Of a stretch of DNA of 64,000 nt, positions 29,744 through 38,178 are shown piece after piece; within the stretch, counting starts at the first letter, position 1, and each line of letters starts with the position of its first letter. This DNA is from Halorubrum sp. JWXQ-INN 858 (GTDB taxonomy: Archaea; Halobacteriota; Halobacteria; Halobacteriales; Haloferacaceae). The stretch is taken from positions 147,373 through 211,372 of the forward strand of contig NZ_WUAX01000005.1 of NCBI RefSeq assembly GCF_009806985.1, written 5' to 3'. Below the pieces are notes generated by a model, which saw nothing but the letters and a program-made list of their open reading frames with translations, was not told the origin of the DNA and ran no database searches. The position numbers were made by a program, and so were the translations under genes.

Positions 29744-30352
29744 ATGACGGTGCTTCCCGACGTGGTCCGTGACGCGGACAGCGTCCTCGTCAGCGGGCCG
29801 CCGATGAGCGGGAAGTACGACCTGTTCATCCGTCTGCTCGCCGGCTGGTCGGACGCGCCGGTCGTCGTCTCGACCGGCCGCACCGCGGAGAAGGTTCGCG
29901 GGGATTACGAACGGATCACCGGCGGGAACGCCGGCGACCTCGTCGTCATCGACTGTGTCACCCACGAGCAAGGCGAGAAGGTCCCGGACACGCCGACGAC
30001 GAAGTACGTCGCCAGCGCCGGCAACCTCACCGACATCGGCGTCAAGTTCACCGACGTCGTCGAGTCGTCGGCGGGGATCCCGCGGGCGGTCGGTCTCTAC
30101 TCGCTCTCCCAGCTGTTGATGTACTGGGACCCCGAGCGGGTGTACCAGTTCACCCGCGTGATGGCCTCACAGGCGTCCGGCGAGGGGTGGCCGTTCGTCG
30201 GCGTCGTCGGGTCGACGGCCCACGACGAGCAGGTGATCCACACCCTCCACGAGCCGTTCGAGCTCGTCGTCGAGACGCGTGTCGTCGACGACGAACGCCA
30301 GTTCCGCGCTCGCCACCGGGTGGGGCCGCCGACCGAGTGGACGGGCTTTTAA
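29744..30352 (+). CDS. RecA-fold 'HTR-like' protein with altered Walker A
   Basis: The 202-residue product resembles the haloarchaeal HTR-like/DUF7504 group. It has a P-loop, VLVSGPPMSGKYDLF, in which the Ser/Thr after the lysine is replaced by Tyr. A strand (GDLVVIDCVT) resembles Walker B, and GLYSLSQLLMYWD and FRARHRVG are typical. Loss of the Mg-coordinating Ser/Thr suggests weak or no ATP hydrolysis. It follows the KaiC-like pair in the same direction with its own TTTTACG promoter element. It might be a partner or pseudo-ATPase; this is inference. Confidence 0.75.
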   Translation: MTVLPDVVRDADSVLVSGPPMSGKYDLFIRLLAGWSDAPVVVSTGRTAEKVRGDYERITGGNAGDLVVIDCVTHEQGEKVPDTPTTKYVASAGNLTDIGVKFTDVVESSAGIPRAVGLYSLSQLLMYWDPERVYQFTRVMASQASGEGWPFVGVVGSTAHDEQVIHTLHEPFELVVETRVVDDERQFRARHRVGPPTEWTGF

Positions 30353-30371
30353 AAGCCGCTACGGGCCGTCC

Positions 30372-32360
30372 TCACTCCCGGCCGGACCGACGTGCGTCCG
30401 TCCCATCTGCCGTGTCTTCGTCGATCGACGTCCTGACGAACCGTTTCGCCGCCTCGCTGAGCCCGCCCGTCGACGCGTCTGTGGGGGCCGCCGCGTCGCC
30501 GCTCGCGTCGTCCGCGCCGCCCGCGGTGTCCCCGTTATCCGCGTTTCCGCCGCCGGTTCCGTCGCCCGCCCGTCCGTCCCCGTTGCCGCTACTCCCGTTT
30601 CCGTCACCGTCGCCGTCGTGTTCTCCGCCGGCGTCGGCGGTTTCGCCGTCCCCCCGATCCGGGGCGTCCACGGACGGGACGAACGCGGCTTCGACCTCCC
30701 GAACGGTCTCCCACAGCGCGTCCTCGTCGAGCCGGTCCGCGTACGCCTCCCGGATGAGCGCGGGGATCGCGTACGTGTAGCGTCCGCGGCCGGCGTGGCG
30801 GATCAGTCCCGCCTTCCGGATCGGCCGGTTCCGCCCGTAGGCGTGTTCGCTGTCGCCGTCGCCGCCGGCGTCGATGTGCGCGGCGACCGGGTCGCTCTCG
30901 CCCTCCCGGCGGTAGTGGCGGAGCATCTCGCGGGCGAGCGGCGGGAGCGACGCGACCCGCCCTCTGAGCTCGTCGATGACCGCCTCGCGGGTGCCGAGGT
31001 CGACCGCCTCGTCGAACCGGAGCGCGCCCTCGGCGACGTCCACACGCGTCACCGGGTCGACGTCGCCAGCGTCGGTCGCCGTACCGCCCGCGTCGACGAC
31101 GTCGGTCCCCGACTCGCTCTCGCCCGTCTCCCCGTTCTCGGGCTCGGGCGCGCCGTTCCCGTCGTGGCGTTCCCTGTCGTCACGTCCCTCGTCGTCACGT
31201 CCCTCGTCGTCGCGCCCTCGGCCCCGATCGTCGTAGTCGTCGAGCCCGGACTGGTCGCGGTCGTTCGGGTCGTTCAGGTTCCGCCCCTGGCCGCCCCGAT
31301 ACGGGGCTTCGGCCCGCCCGAGGAGCGCCTGCGAGAACTGGTCGGCCATCCGTTTCAGGTCGCGTGCGTCCTCCAACTCCCGTTCGAGCTGGTTGATGTG
31401 CGACCGCTTCTCGTCGAGCTCCTGACGGAGGTCGGCCAGCTCGGACTCGCGCTGCGCGCGGTCGTCGGAGATCGACTGGAGCTCGTTGACGAGGTCGCCG
31501 GAGACGGACTTGAGCTCGGGTCGTTCGAAGTCGTCGAGCCCGGGCGTCGCGCCCGCGTCGAACGTCCGCTTGCGGTGGAACTGGATCCGCCGGATCGACT
31601 CGTCCCAGTCGGTCAGCAGGAACGCCTCGCCGTCGCCGAGCTCCTCGACGGCGTCGGCGTACTTCGAGCCGAGGATCCGGCCGACGACCTTCGTGTCGTT
31701 GTCCCAGGTGAGTCGGTGCCAGCAGAGCCAGTCACACTGCGTGATGAAGTCCTTCTTGACGTCGGCCGGCCGCTGGCTGATGCCGACGATACCGAGCCCG
31801 TGTTTCCGGCCGCGCTTGCCGACCTTGATCAGCATCCGCCCCGTCTCGTTCATCCCGCCGCCCTCCGGGATGTACTCGTGACACTCCTCGACGACCAGCA
31901 GGAACGGCTTCTTCAGCTTCTTCTCCTTGGCGAACAGCTGTCTGACCACCTTCAACAGGAGCTCGTCGGCCGTCGACTCCTCGAGGTACCCGGAGACGTC
32001 GAGGATGATCGGGACGTTCTGTTCGAGCGCGAGCGACGCGATCTTCTCGGCGTGTTCGGGCGAGACGACGATGTCACACTCCTCGTCCGCGCCCGCGTGG
32101 AGGATCTCGTACTCCTCCTTGAGACCGTAGTACTCTCCGTCGGTGTCGACGATCATCACCGGGAACCCGCTGTCGAGTAGGTTCTCGATGACGACGGACG
32201 CGGTGTTCGACTTTCCCGATCCGCTCTTGCCGGTGATAAACGATCGGCCGGTGAGCACGTCGACGACGGGCAGCTCGACCGGGCTCCCCGCCGCGGCCGT
32301 CGCGTCCCCCCCGATCCCGTCGCTCACGTCGGCGACGTGGATCGTCTCCTCGTCGGTCAT
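30372..32360 (-). CDS. HerA/VirB4-like ATP-binding protein (DUF87)
   Basis: This 662-residue protein has a HerA-like ATPase domain (about 1-330). Walker A is ITGKSGSGKSNTAS, Walker B is LLVVEECHEYIPEG, and the arginine-finger-type region GISQRPADVKKDFITQC follows. Next come a coiled coil (about 325-370, ELADLRQELDEKRSHINQLE), an Asp/Gly/Arg-rich linker, a small winged-helix-like domain (about 470-570) and another Gly/Asp-rich tail. HerA ATPases work with NurA in DNA end resection, but no nurA is near, and related haloarchaeal proteins remain uncharacterised. The ATG at 32360 is chosen because conserved sequence starts there. Confidence 0.82.
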   Translation of the reverse strand: MTDEETIHVADVSDGIGGDATAAAGSPVELPVVDVLTGRSFITGKSGSGKSNTASVVIENLLDSGFPVMIVDTDGEYYGLKEEYEILHAGADEECDIVVSPEHAEKIASLALEQNVPIILDVSGYLEESTADELLLKVVRQLFAKEKKLKKPFLLVVEECHEYIPEGGGMNETGRMLIKVGKRGRKHGLGIVGISQRPADVKKDFITQCDWLCWHRLTWDNDTKVVGRILGSKYADAVEELGDGEAFLLTDWDESIRRIQFHRKRTFDAGATPGLDDFERPELKSVSGDLVNELQSISDDRAQRESELADLRQELDEKRSHINQLERELEDARDLKRMADQFSQALLGRAEAPYRGGQGRNLNDPNDRDQSGLDDYDDRGRGRDDEGRDDEGRDDRERHDGNGAPEPENGETGESESGTDVVDAGGTATDAGDVDPVTRVDVAEGALRFDEAVDLGTREAVIDELRGRVASLPPLAREMLRHYRREGESDPVAAHIDAGGDGDSEHAYGRNRPIRKAGLIRHAGRGRYTYAIPALIREAYADRLDEDALWETVREVEAAFVPSVDAPDRGDGETADAGGEHDGDGDGNGSSGNGDGRAGDGTGGGNADNGDTAGGADDASGDAAAPTDASTGGLSEAAKRFVRTSIDEDTADGTDARRSGRE

Positions 32361-32444
32361 GGTGTATACAGGCGAGGCCCGCGTCAAAGACCTTCGCCTC
32401 GCGAGGCCCGCACCGGTCGGGTTCCGACCGCCGTCCTTCAACGG

Positions 32445-32508
32445 GCCTTCGCTTCGCCGAGCCTTCGCTTCGCCGATCGATCCCTTCGCCGATCGATCCC
32501 TTCGCCGA
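32445..32508 (+). repeat. Two different 16-bp tandem duplications side by side
   Basis: GCCTTCGCTTCGCCGA occurs at 32445-32460 and 32461-32476. It is followed directly by TCGATCCCTTCGCCGA at 32477-32492 and 32493-32508. It lies behind the dinB stop and before the HerA-like start. Confidence 0.75.
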
Positions 32509-32525
32509 CCAATCGACGCCCTCGC

Positions 32526-34082
32526 TCAGGACCAGTCGCCGAGCGACGCCTGCCCCTGCTCCTGCCCTTCGTCCACCCGTCCCTCGTCCTCCTCGCCCTT
32601 GCCCTCGCCGTCGCCGCGGTTGCGGTCGCGGCTCGCCCCGCGCCCCCCGGTCCCGTTCGCCCCGCGCCGCTCGGTCCCGTTCGCCCCGCGCCCCCCGGTC
32701 CCGCTCGCCCCGTCTCCTTCGTCGCCGACCCAATCCGTGAGCTTCTCGCCGTCCTGCCGACCGTTCGCGTCGGCTGCGGCGGGACGGTCGTCACGCCCGT
32801 GTCGGCCCGTCCGGGCGGTGGCCGCGGCGGTCCCGTCGTCCGCGCCGGCAGGGTCCGCCTCCTCGAACCCGCCGAGGGTCGCTTGGTCGCCCGCCGCGAA
32901 GTCGAGCTTCGAGACGCGGACGCCGAGCTTGCGGGCGCGGTCGCCGTCGAACTCCTCGAGGAGGTCGAGCGCGACCGTCTCGACCAGGTCGGGATCGTCG
33001 ACGGGACCGGGGAGGCTCCGCGCGCGGGTGTTGACGTCGTAGGGTGGCTCGACCACCTTGATACCGATCGTCCGGTACAGACAGCCGCGCTCGCGGGCGC
33101 GACGGGCGACGTCGGCGGCGAGCGCGCGCACCGCCGACCGCTTCTCGTCGCCGTCGGCGGTCGCGGGCAGCGACGACTCCCGGGAGAGGCTCTTCGGGAG
33201 CCCCCGTGGCGTCACCTCGCGGTCGTCCTCGCCGCGGGCGCGGGCGCACAGGTCGACCCCGCGGTCACCGAACTCGGCCGCCAGGGCGTCGGGGTCCGCC
33301 GCCGCGAGGTCCCCCGCGGTTTCGATCCCCATGCCCGAGAGCGTCGCCTCCGTCACGGGGCCGACGCCGTGGAGCTCCGCGGTCGGGAGCGGCGCGAGGA
33401 ACCCCGGGACGGTCCCCGGCGGCACGACGACGAGACCGTCGGGCTTGTCGAAGTCGCTCGCGACCTTCGCGGTCGACATGTTCGGCGCGACGCCGACGCT
33501 CGCGGGGACGCCGGCCTCCCGCTCGATGCGCTCCTTGACGTGTCTGGCGTACCCCTCCGCGAGCGTGCGGACGTCGGCCGCCCCCGCCGCCGCGCTCGGT
33601 GCGGGGGCGTCCGCGTCGCCCGCGACCGCCCACGACGTCCGGTCGGTCGCGTCCAGGTACGCCTCGTCGACGCTCACCTCGCGGACGACGTCCCCGCAGT
33701 CGTGGAGCACGTCCTTCACCGTCGCGGCCACCTCCTTGTAGTATTCCAGCGTTACCGGGCGGTAATGTCCCGATTCCGTGGGGTCCGGCGCGTCCGGATC
33801 GTCGGGGTCCGCGTCGGCGCGCCGCGGCATCGCGGCCAGCGCCTCGGAGATCGGCATCGCGCTCTCGACGCCGAACGCGCGCGCCTCGTAGCTCGCGGTG
33901 GCGACAGCGCCGACCGTCTCGCCGGGCTCGTAGCCCATCCCGACGACGACCGGCTCCCCGCGGAGCGCGGGCTCGCGCAGCCGCTCGCAGGACGCGTAAA
34001 AGCAGTCCATGTCGACGTGGAGGACGACGCGATCGGGGGCGTCGTCGTCCGCGCCGGAGCCGGGGAGCGTCCCGCCGTCCAT
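32526..34082 (-). CDS. dinB: DNA polymerase IV (Y family) with C-terminal PCNA box
   Basis: The 518-residue product is a translesion polymerase. Catalytic acids are seen in VVLHVDMDCFYASCE and REVSVDEAYLD, and the finger motif in TASYEARAFGVESAMP. An acidic insertion (RADADPDDPDAPDPTE) lies within the palm. After the little-finger domain (to about residue 400), a Gly/Arg/Asp-rich linker of about 100 residues built partly from repeated ANGT-(E/G)-RRG units ends in QASLGDWS, a PIP box for the sliding clamp. Minus-strand TTCTTAAGG near 34106-34114 is the promoter. Confidence 0.93.
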   Translation of the reverse strand: MDGGTLPGSGADDDAPDRVVLHVDMDCFYASCERLREPALRGEPVVVGMGYEPGETVGAVATASYEARAFGVESAMPISEALAAMPRRADADPDDPDAPDPTESGHYRPVTLEYYKEVAATVKDVLHDCGDVVREVSVDEAYLDATDRTSWAVAGDADAPAPSAAAGAADVRTLAEGYARHVKERIEREAGVPASVGVAPNMSTAKVASDFDKPDGLVVVPPGTVPGFLAPLPTAELHGVGPVTEATLSGMGIETAGDLAAADPDALAAEFGDRGVDLCARARGEDDREVTPRGLPKSLSRESSLPATADGDEKRSAVRALAADVARRARERGCLYRTIGIKVVEPPYDVNTRARSLPGPVDDPDLVETVALDLLEEFDGDRARKLGVRVSKLDFAAGDQATLGGFEEADPAGADDGTAAATARTGRHGRDDRPAAADANGRQDGEKLTDWVGDEGDGASGTGGRGANGTERRGANGTGGRGASRDRNRGDGEGKGEEDEGRVDEGQEQGQASLGDWS

Positions 34083-34170
34083 CGTCGAAGGCTCGGGGCC
34101 GAGACCCCTTAAGAAGCGCCCACGCTCGGCGGAAGTGATGCCGTCGACCGTTGTCCGCGAGACGTGGCTC

Positions 34171-34232
34171 CGTCGCCGACCTGTGCTTATAAATCCGCGC
34201 CCGTTGCCGACTGACGCTTATAAGTCACCCAC
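34171..34232 (+). promoter_or_regulatory. Duplicated TATA-box segment (31-bp period)
   Basis: CGTCGCCGACCTGTGCTTAT (from 34171) and CGTTGCCGACTGACGCTTAT (from 34202) are near copies, each carrying CTTATAA. The second TATA (34216-34222) is about 28 bases before the GTG at 34248. The first would start transcripts about 31 bases earlier and give a leader. Confidence 0.55.
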
Positions 34233-34247
34233 CGCCCAAACCCGGGT

Positions 34248-34526
34248 GTGCCCCGCGACCGCGTGCGCTGTGTCGACTGCCGGGAGCCGGTCCCGACGGA
34301 CGCCCGGATCTGCCCGCACTGTCGGGCCGTCCAGCCGTCGCCCCTGCTCGACGTCGGGCTCGTCGTCGGGGGCGTGTTCTGCGTCCTCTTCGGCGTGATC
34401 CTCGCCGTGATGACGGTCGGGGCGAGCCGCCTCGTCGGCTTCACGCTCCTCATGCTCGGCTTCGGGCTGTCGGTCGGCGGCTACACCCGATACCTCGACC
34501 GCCAGTCGAGCCGTGCGGCGCGGTGA
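34248..34526 (+). CDS. Zinc-ribbon membrane protein
   Basis: This 92-residue protein has an N-terminal zinc ribbon (CVDCREPVPTDARICPHC) followed by two transmembrane helices (LLDVGLVVGGVFCVLFGVIL and RLVGFTLLMLGFGLSVGG) and a basic tail. The start is a GTG placed about 28 bases after CTTATAAG, fitting a leaderless message. The function is unknown. This architecture is common among haloarchaeal small membrane proteins. Confidence 0.75.
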   Translation: MPRDRVRCVDCREPVPTDARICPHCRAVQPSPLLDVGLVVGGVFCVLFGVILAVMTVGASRLVGFTLLMLGFGLSVGGYTRYLDRQSSRAAR

Positions 34527-34600
34527 CGTGACCGCGTTGACCGGACTTCCGGCGCGTGGCTGCCACAACGTTAAGCGTCCGGACGACGGACGGGTACACC

Positions 34601-35311
34601 GTGTCAGACGAGCCATCGGACGACCCCGTCGACGACGCTCCCGGCGAGGGGTCGTCCACGCCCGACGACGATCCCTCGGCCGACCCCTCGCCCGGTGACT
34701 CCTCGGCCGACGACTCGCTCGATCCTTCGCCCGGCGACGACGGCGATGACTCGCCCGACCCTTCGCCCGGTGACTCTTCGGCCGACGACTCGCCCGACCC
34801 TTCGCCCGGTGACGAGGGCGACGACGGCGACGGTGGTCGCGTCGACCGCCCGGAGACGGAAAGCGAGGACCTCCCGACGTTCCCCGTCGGCGGGGCTGAC
34901 GTTCCGGACGTTCCGGACGTCCCGCCGGGTCCGAACACGGGCGCGTTCACGGACCCGACCGCGGTCGACGACCTCCCGACGGTGGCCTGCTCGCGGTGTG
35001 GCCGCGAGTGGGACCTCGCCTACGAGCTCGACGAGCTGTCCGCCGGCAACCGGGCGGTCGAGCAGTTCGCCCTGGACCACCATCGACACACCGGCCACTA
35101 CCCCGACGGAGTGACCCCGTGGATCGCGGACTGCCTGATCTGTCCGGACGGCGAACGGTTCCTCGCGGAGCGTCCGGCCCGCCGGTTCGCGCGGACCCAC
35201 GCCCGGCACACGGGCCACGCCGTCTCCCTGTCGAAGCCGGACGCGGACGTCGGCGAGACGGTCGGCGAGACGAACCCCGGCGCTTCCGACGGCGACGTGG
35301 GGAGGCGCTGA
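34601..35311 (+). CDS. Acidic-repeat protein with duplicated C2H2-like zinc motif
   Basis: This 236-residue protein is of unknown function. The first 110 residues are low complexity with tandem SPGDSSADDSPDP units. The second half has two similar metal-binding units: CSRCGREW ending in HHRHTGHYPDG, and CLICPDGERF ending in HARHTGHAVS. Each offers two Cys and several His. I take the GTG at 34601, about 28 bases after AACGTTAAGC. An in-frame ATG at 34556 would start before that promoter element. Confidence 0.65.
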   Translation: MSDEPSDDPVDDAPGEGSSTPDDDPSADPSPGDSSADDSLDPSPGDDGDDSPDPSPGDSSADDSPDPSPGDEGDDGDGGRVDRPETESEDLPTFPVGGADVPDVPDVPPGPNTGAFTDPTAVDDLPTVACSRCGREWDLAYELDELSAGNRAVEQFALDHHRHTGHYPDGVTPWIADCLICPDGERFLAERPARRFARTHARHTGHAVSLSKPDADVGETVGETNPGASDGDVGRR

Positions 35312-35420
35312 CCGACGGCGACGTCAGTGACCCGTCGGCATCCCGTCGGCCGCGTCCCGTTTCGATCGCGTCCGCCGACGGTGTGACTTTTTAAGGTACC
35401 GGCCGGTACACGTACCCGAT

Positions 35421-36092
35421 ATGGTTACCCTACTCGACGTCGGGATCGTGGTCGCGGGGCTCCTGCTCGCGTTCGTCGGCGCGGCCGCGTCCGTCTACGC
35501 CGTCACGCTGACCGGCTTCCTCGTCGGCGCGGGGGCCGGCTACCTCGCCGCGCCGAACGTGGTCGGGCTCGTCGCGGTCGACCCGCTCGCAGTCACCGGC
35601 GGGGCCGTCCTCCTCGGCGGCGGGATCGGCGGATTCCTCGCCTACGCCGGGCTCTCCGTCGCGGTTCTCGGGATCGGCGGCATCGTCGGCGGGTTCGTCG
35701 GCCGGTTCGCCGTCGGGCCGATCTACGCGGCCGACGCCGGCGGGATCGAGGGGACCCTCCTGCTCGTCGGGGCGACGCTCGCCGGCGTCGCCGTCGGCGC
35801 GCTGTTCGGGTTCGTGCTCAGCCGGACGACGCTCGTCGTCTCGACCGCCTTCATCGGCAGCGCGCTCGCCTCGCGGTCGCTCACCGCGGACGCGTTCACG
35901 GCCGCCGCCGAGGGGATGACCGTCGACCCGATCCTCTTCGACGTGACCGCGCCCGCGTTCCTCGCGGTGTTCGTTCTCGGCGCCCTCTCGCAGCTCGGGC
36001 TGTTCAAGTTCGGCTACGTGACGCGGCTCGTCGGCGTCCTTCCGGGGGCGAGACGCTGGACCGCGAGCGACGACCGGACGGACGCGAACTGA
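35421..36092 (+). CDS. Glycine-rich multi-spanning membrane protein (DUF4203-like)
   Basis: This 223-residue protein is almost entirely hydrophobic, with about seven membrane segments rich in Gly and Ala (GFLVGAGAGYLAAPNVVGLV, GGAVLLGGGIGGFLAYAGL, LGIGGIVGGFVGRF). The glycine-zipper look recalls DUF4203/TMEM198-like proteins. The function is unknown. CTTTTTAAGG at about 35386 is its TATA box. Confidence 0.72.
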   Translation: MVTLLDVGIVVAGLLLAFVGAAASVYAVTLTGFLVGAGAGYLAAPNVVGLVAVDPLAVTGGAVLLGGGIGGFLAYAGLSVAVLGIGGIVGGFVGRFAVGPIYAADAGGIEGTLLLVGATLAGVAVGALFGFVLSRTTLVVSTAFIGSALASRSLTADAFTAAAEGMTVDPILFDVTAPAFLAVFVLGALSQLGLFKFGYVTRLVGVLPGARRWTASDDRTDAN

Positions 36093-36096
36093 GTTC

Positions 36097-36177
36097 CCCT
36101 TCCCGTCTTGTTCCTTCCTCCTTTCCCTTCCGTTCCCTTCCGCTTTTCCTGCCTCTGCCCCTGCCCCTGCGTCTGCC
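36097..36177 (+). other. Pyrimidine-rich tract between convergent genes
   Basis: The plus strand is almost wholly C and T for about 80 bases (runs such as CCTTCCGTTCCCTTCCGC). Short T-runs could stop transcription from the 35421 gene. It contains no ORF of halophile type. Confidence 0.5.
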
Positions 36178-36181
36178 GCGC

Positions 36182-37039
36182 TCAGTCGTACTCGTAGAAG
36201 CCGCGACCGGTCTTCTTCCCGAGGTCGCCCGCCGCGACCTTCCGCTTGATCGGATACGCCGGCTGATAGCGGTCTCCGAGCTCCTCGTGGAGCGTCTCGC
36301 TGGCGTCGAGGACGACGTCGAGGCCGATGTGGTCGGCCAGCTCGAGCGGCCCCATCGGGACGTTGGTGCCGAGTTTCATCCCGCGGTCGACGTCCTCCTT
36401 CGAGGCGACGCCCTCGTCGTACGCGCGGACCCCCTCGTTGATCCACGGCATCAGGATCCGGTTGGTGACGAACCCCGGCTTGTCGTCGGACTCCCACGTC
36501 TCCTTGCCGAGGTCCGCGGCGAACGCGTGGGCGAACGCGGCGACCGCGTCGCTCGTGTGCTCGCCGACGACCACCTCGACGCCCGCCATGATCGGGACGG
36601 GGTTCATGAAGTGGAGCCCGACCACCTCCGCGGGGCGGTCAGTCGCGCTCGCGATGGTCGTGATCGAGAGCGTGGAGGTGTTGCTCGCGAGGACGACGTC
36701 GTCGTCGACGGCGTCGTCGAGGTCGGCGAAGATCTCCCGTTTGATCGGCATCTCCTCGACCGCCGCCTCGATCACGAGGTCGGCGTCGGCGAGGTCGTCG
36801 AGGGCCGTCGTCCCCGCGATCCGCGCCCGGATCGCCTCGGGGTCCTCGGACAGCGCCCCCTTCGAGTCGAGGCGTTCGAGGCTCGAGTCGACGGCGTCGA
36901 GCCCTCGATCGACGTACGCCTGCTCGATGTCGCGCATCACCACGTCGTAGCCGGCGGTCGCCGCGACCTGTGCGATCCCGTTGCCCATCGTCCCGGCCCC
37001 GACGACGCCGACGACGTCGATCTCGGATAACTCGCGCAT
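36182..37039 (-). CDS. hbd: 3-hydroxyacyl-CoA dehydrogenase
   Basis: The 285-residue NAD-dependent enzyme has the Rossmann motif VVGAGTMGNGIAQVAA at the N-terminus. Typical blocks follow (LVIEAAVEEMPIKREIF, LASNTSTLSIT, GLHFMNPVPIMAGVEVV, with the catalytic His in HFMNP), then the C-terminal helical domain (MGPLELADHIGLDVVLDASE). The length fits a stand-alone hydroxybutyryl-CoA dehydrogenase in beta-oxidation or polyhydroxyalkanoate metabolism. No other fatty-acid gene is adjacent. Confidence 0.93.
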   Translation of the reverse strand: MRELSEIDVVGVVGAGTMGNGIAQVAATAGYDVVMRDIEQAYVDRGLDAVDSSLERLDSKGALSEDPEAIRARIAGTTALDDLADADLVIEAAVEEMPIKREIFADLDDAVDDDVVLASNTSTLSITTIASATDRPAEVVGLHFMNPVPIMAGVEVVVGEHTSDAVAAFAHAFAADLGKETWESDDKPGFVTNRILMPWINEGVRAYDEGVASKEDVDRGMKLGTNVPMGPLELADHIGLDVVLDASETLHEELGDRYQPAYPIKRKVAAGDLGKKTGRGFYEYD

Positions 37040-37188
37040 ACCGCCCGGTCGCGAGGGCGCGGCCTAAGCGTTGTGGGGTCCGGCCGGGACGGGATCGACG
37101 GCCCGGCCGCACCGGTCCCGTCGTCACGCGTGCGCGTCGACGGGGGAACGCTCTTGTATCCCGTCGGCGTTACCTCGTGACGAACGAG

Positions 37189-37938
37189 ATGGCCGGATCG
37201 CGAGCCGACGGATCGAGCGATACACCCGCGGACGGGGACGGCAACGGCTCCCGGAGCGACGTCCATGGGGCGTCGGACGCCCGTGTCGATGCGGACGCCT
37301 GCGGAGGGCCCGACGCTCGCTCGGACCCCGACCGCCACGATGAACCGAGGGCGACCGCGCTCAAATGGGTCGGGCGCGCGACCGCGGAGACGCTCGCGGC
37401 GGCGGGGCTGTCGGCGGCGGACGTGACCGAGAAGCGCGTCTCCTACCGCCGCCTCGTCGACGCCGGCGTGAACCCCGGCGTCGCGGCGAAGATCCGGCGA
37501 GAGTACTCCCTGTCGTGGTCGTTCGAGGCCGGGGACGGGCTCGACCGTCGCTCGGCGCAGGTCCGTGGGCTCGGCGAGGCCGAGGCGGCGTGGGTCGCGG
37601 CGAGCGCGGGCGACTGGGAGTCGGCGGCGGACGGCGCGGCCGCCGGTTCGGCGGACGGATCGAGCACGGACCCGGCGGCCGCTCCGACCGACACGGGCGA
37701 GGGCGTGTTCGACGCCCGTGGGACGGAGGCGTGGCGGTCCCGGTCGCGGCCGACGCCGCTGTCGACGCTCCCGACCGTCGACGGCGACGAGGACGCGATC
37801 GACCTGCTCGCCGAGGCCGGGATCACCTCCGTTCGAAGCCTCGCGACCGCACACCGCGACCGGGTCGCGGCGGCGCTCGGCGTCGACCGCGACCGGCTGG
37901 ACGGGTGGGTCGCCGCCGCACGCGACGCCCACGAGTAA
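37189..37938 (+). CDS. Helix-hairpin-helix protein, unknown function
   Basis: This 249-residue protein has a disordered acidic N-terminus (about 1-50), an HhH/SAM-like domain (LKWVGRATAETLAAAGLSAAD, LVDAGVNPGVAAKIRREYSL), a low-complexity linker, and a second HhH-like segment at the end (AIDLLAEAGITSVRSLATAH). Such domains bind DNA or proteins. It resembles a haloarchaeal DUF7409-type protein, from memory. The ATG at 37189 lies about 32 bases after TTGTATC; an in-frame GTG at 37177 is also possible. Confidence 0.65.
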   Translation: MAGSRADGSSDTPADGDGNGSRSDVHGASDARVDADACGGPDARSDPDRHDEPRATALKWVGRATAETLAAAGLSAADVTEKRVSYRRLVDAGVNPGVAAKIRREYSLSWSFEAGDGLDRRSAQVRGLGEAEAAWVAASAGDWESAADGAAAGSADGSSTDPAAAPTDTGEGVFDARGTEAWRSRSRPTPLSTLPTVDGDEDAIDLLAEAGITSVRSLATAHRDRVAAALGVDRDRLDGWVAAARDAHE

Positions 37939-38039
37939 CCGGGGCGACGACCCGTTCTCGACCTCGCTTCCGACCCTCGGCCCGACTTCCGTCTTCGCCC
38001 TCGCTCCCGATCCCCGATCGTTTCATCCGTACAACTATT

Positions 38040-38055
38040 TACTATTCCAGTAGTA
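38040..38055. promoter_or_regulatory. TrmB-like operator upstream of fba-fbp
   Basis: TACTATTCCAGTAGTA contains a perfect dyad, TACT-N5-AGTA, and fits TACT-N7-TAGTA. The published Halobacterium TrmB consensus is TACT-N7/8-GAGTA. It lies about 105 bases before the TATA element (38147-38156) of an aldolase/fructose-bisphosphatase operon, the kind of target TrmB activates during gluconeogenesis. The match is one base off and unproven. Confidence 0.4.
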
Positions 38056-38146
38056 ATATCTTGGCGCGGTTATCTCCGCTACATCGGGGTTTGGAGCCTT
38101 GGGAGGTTGGTCCACCGTCCCGGATAGCGATGCTCCTGACCACAGC

Positions 38147-38156
38147 CCTTTTTACC
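38147..38156 (+). promoter_or_regulatory. TATA element of fba-fbp
   Basis: CCTTTTTACC is centred about 27 bases before the ATG at 38179. The remaining 37939-38146 gap is AT-rich for this genome and holds the TrmB-like dyad. Confidence 0.5.
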
Positions 38157-38178
38157 GATGTAACTGGTTGTATACACG

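Noticed and set aside
30372..32360. HerA-NurA resection operon
   Set aside because: No nurA, mre11 or rad50 gene is adjacent, so only a HerA-like ATPase is claimed.
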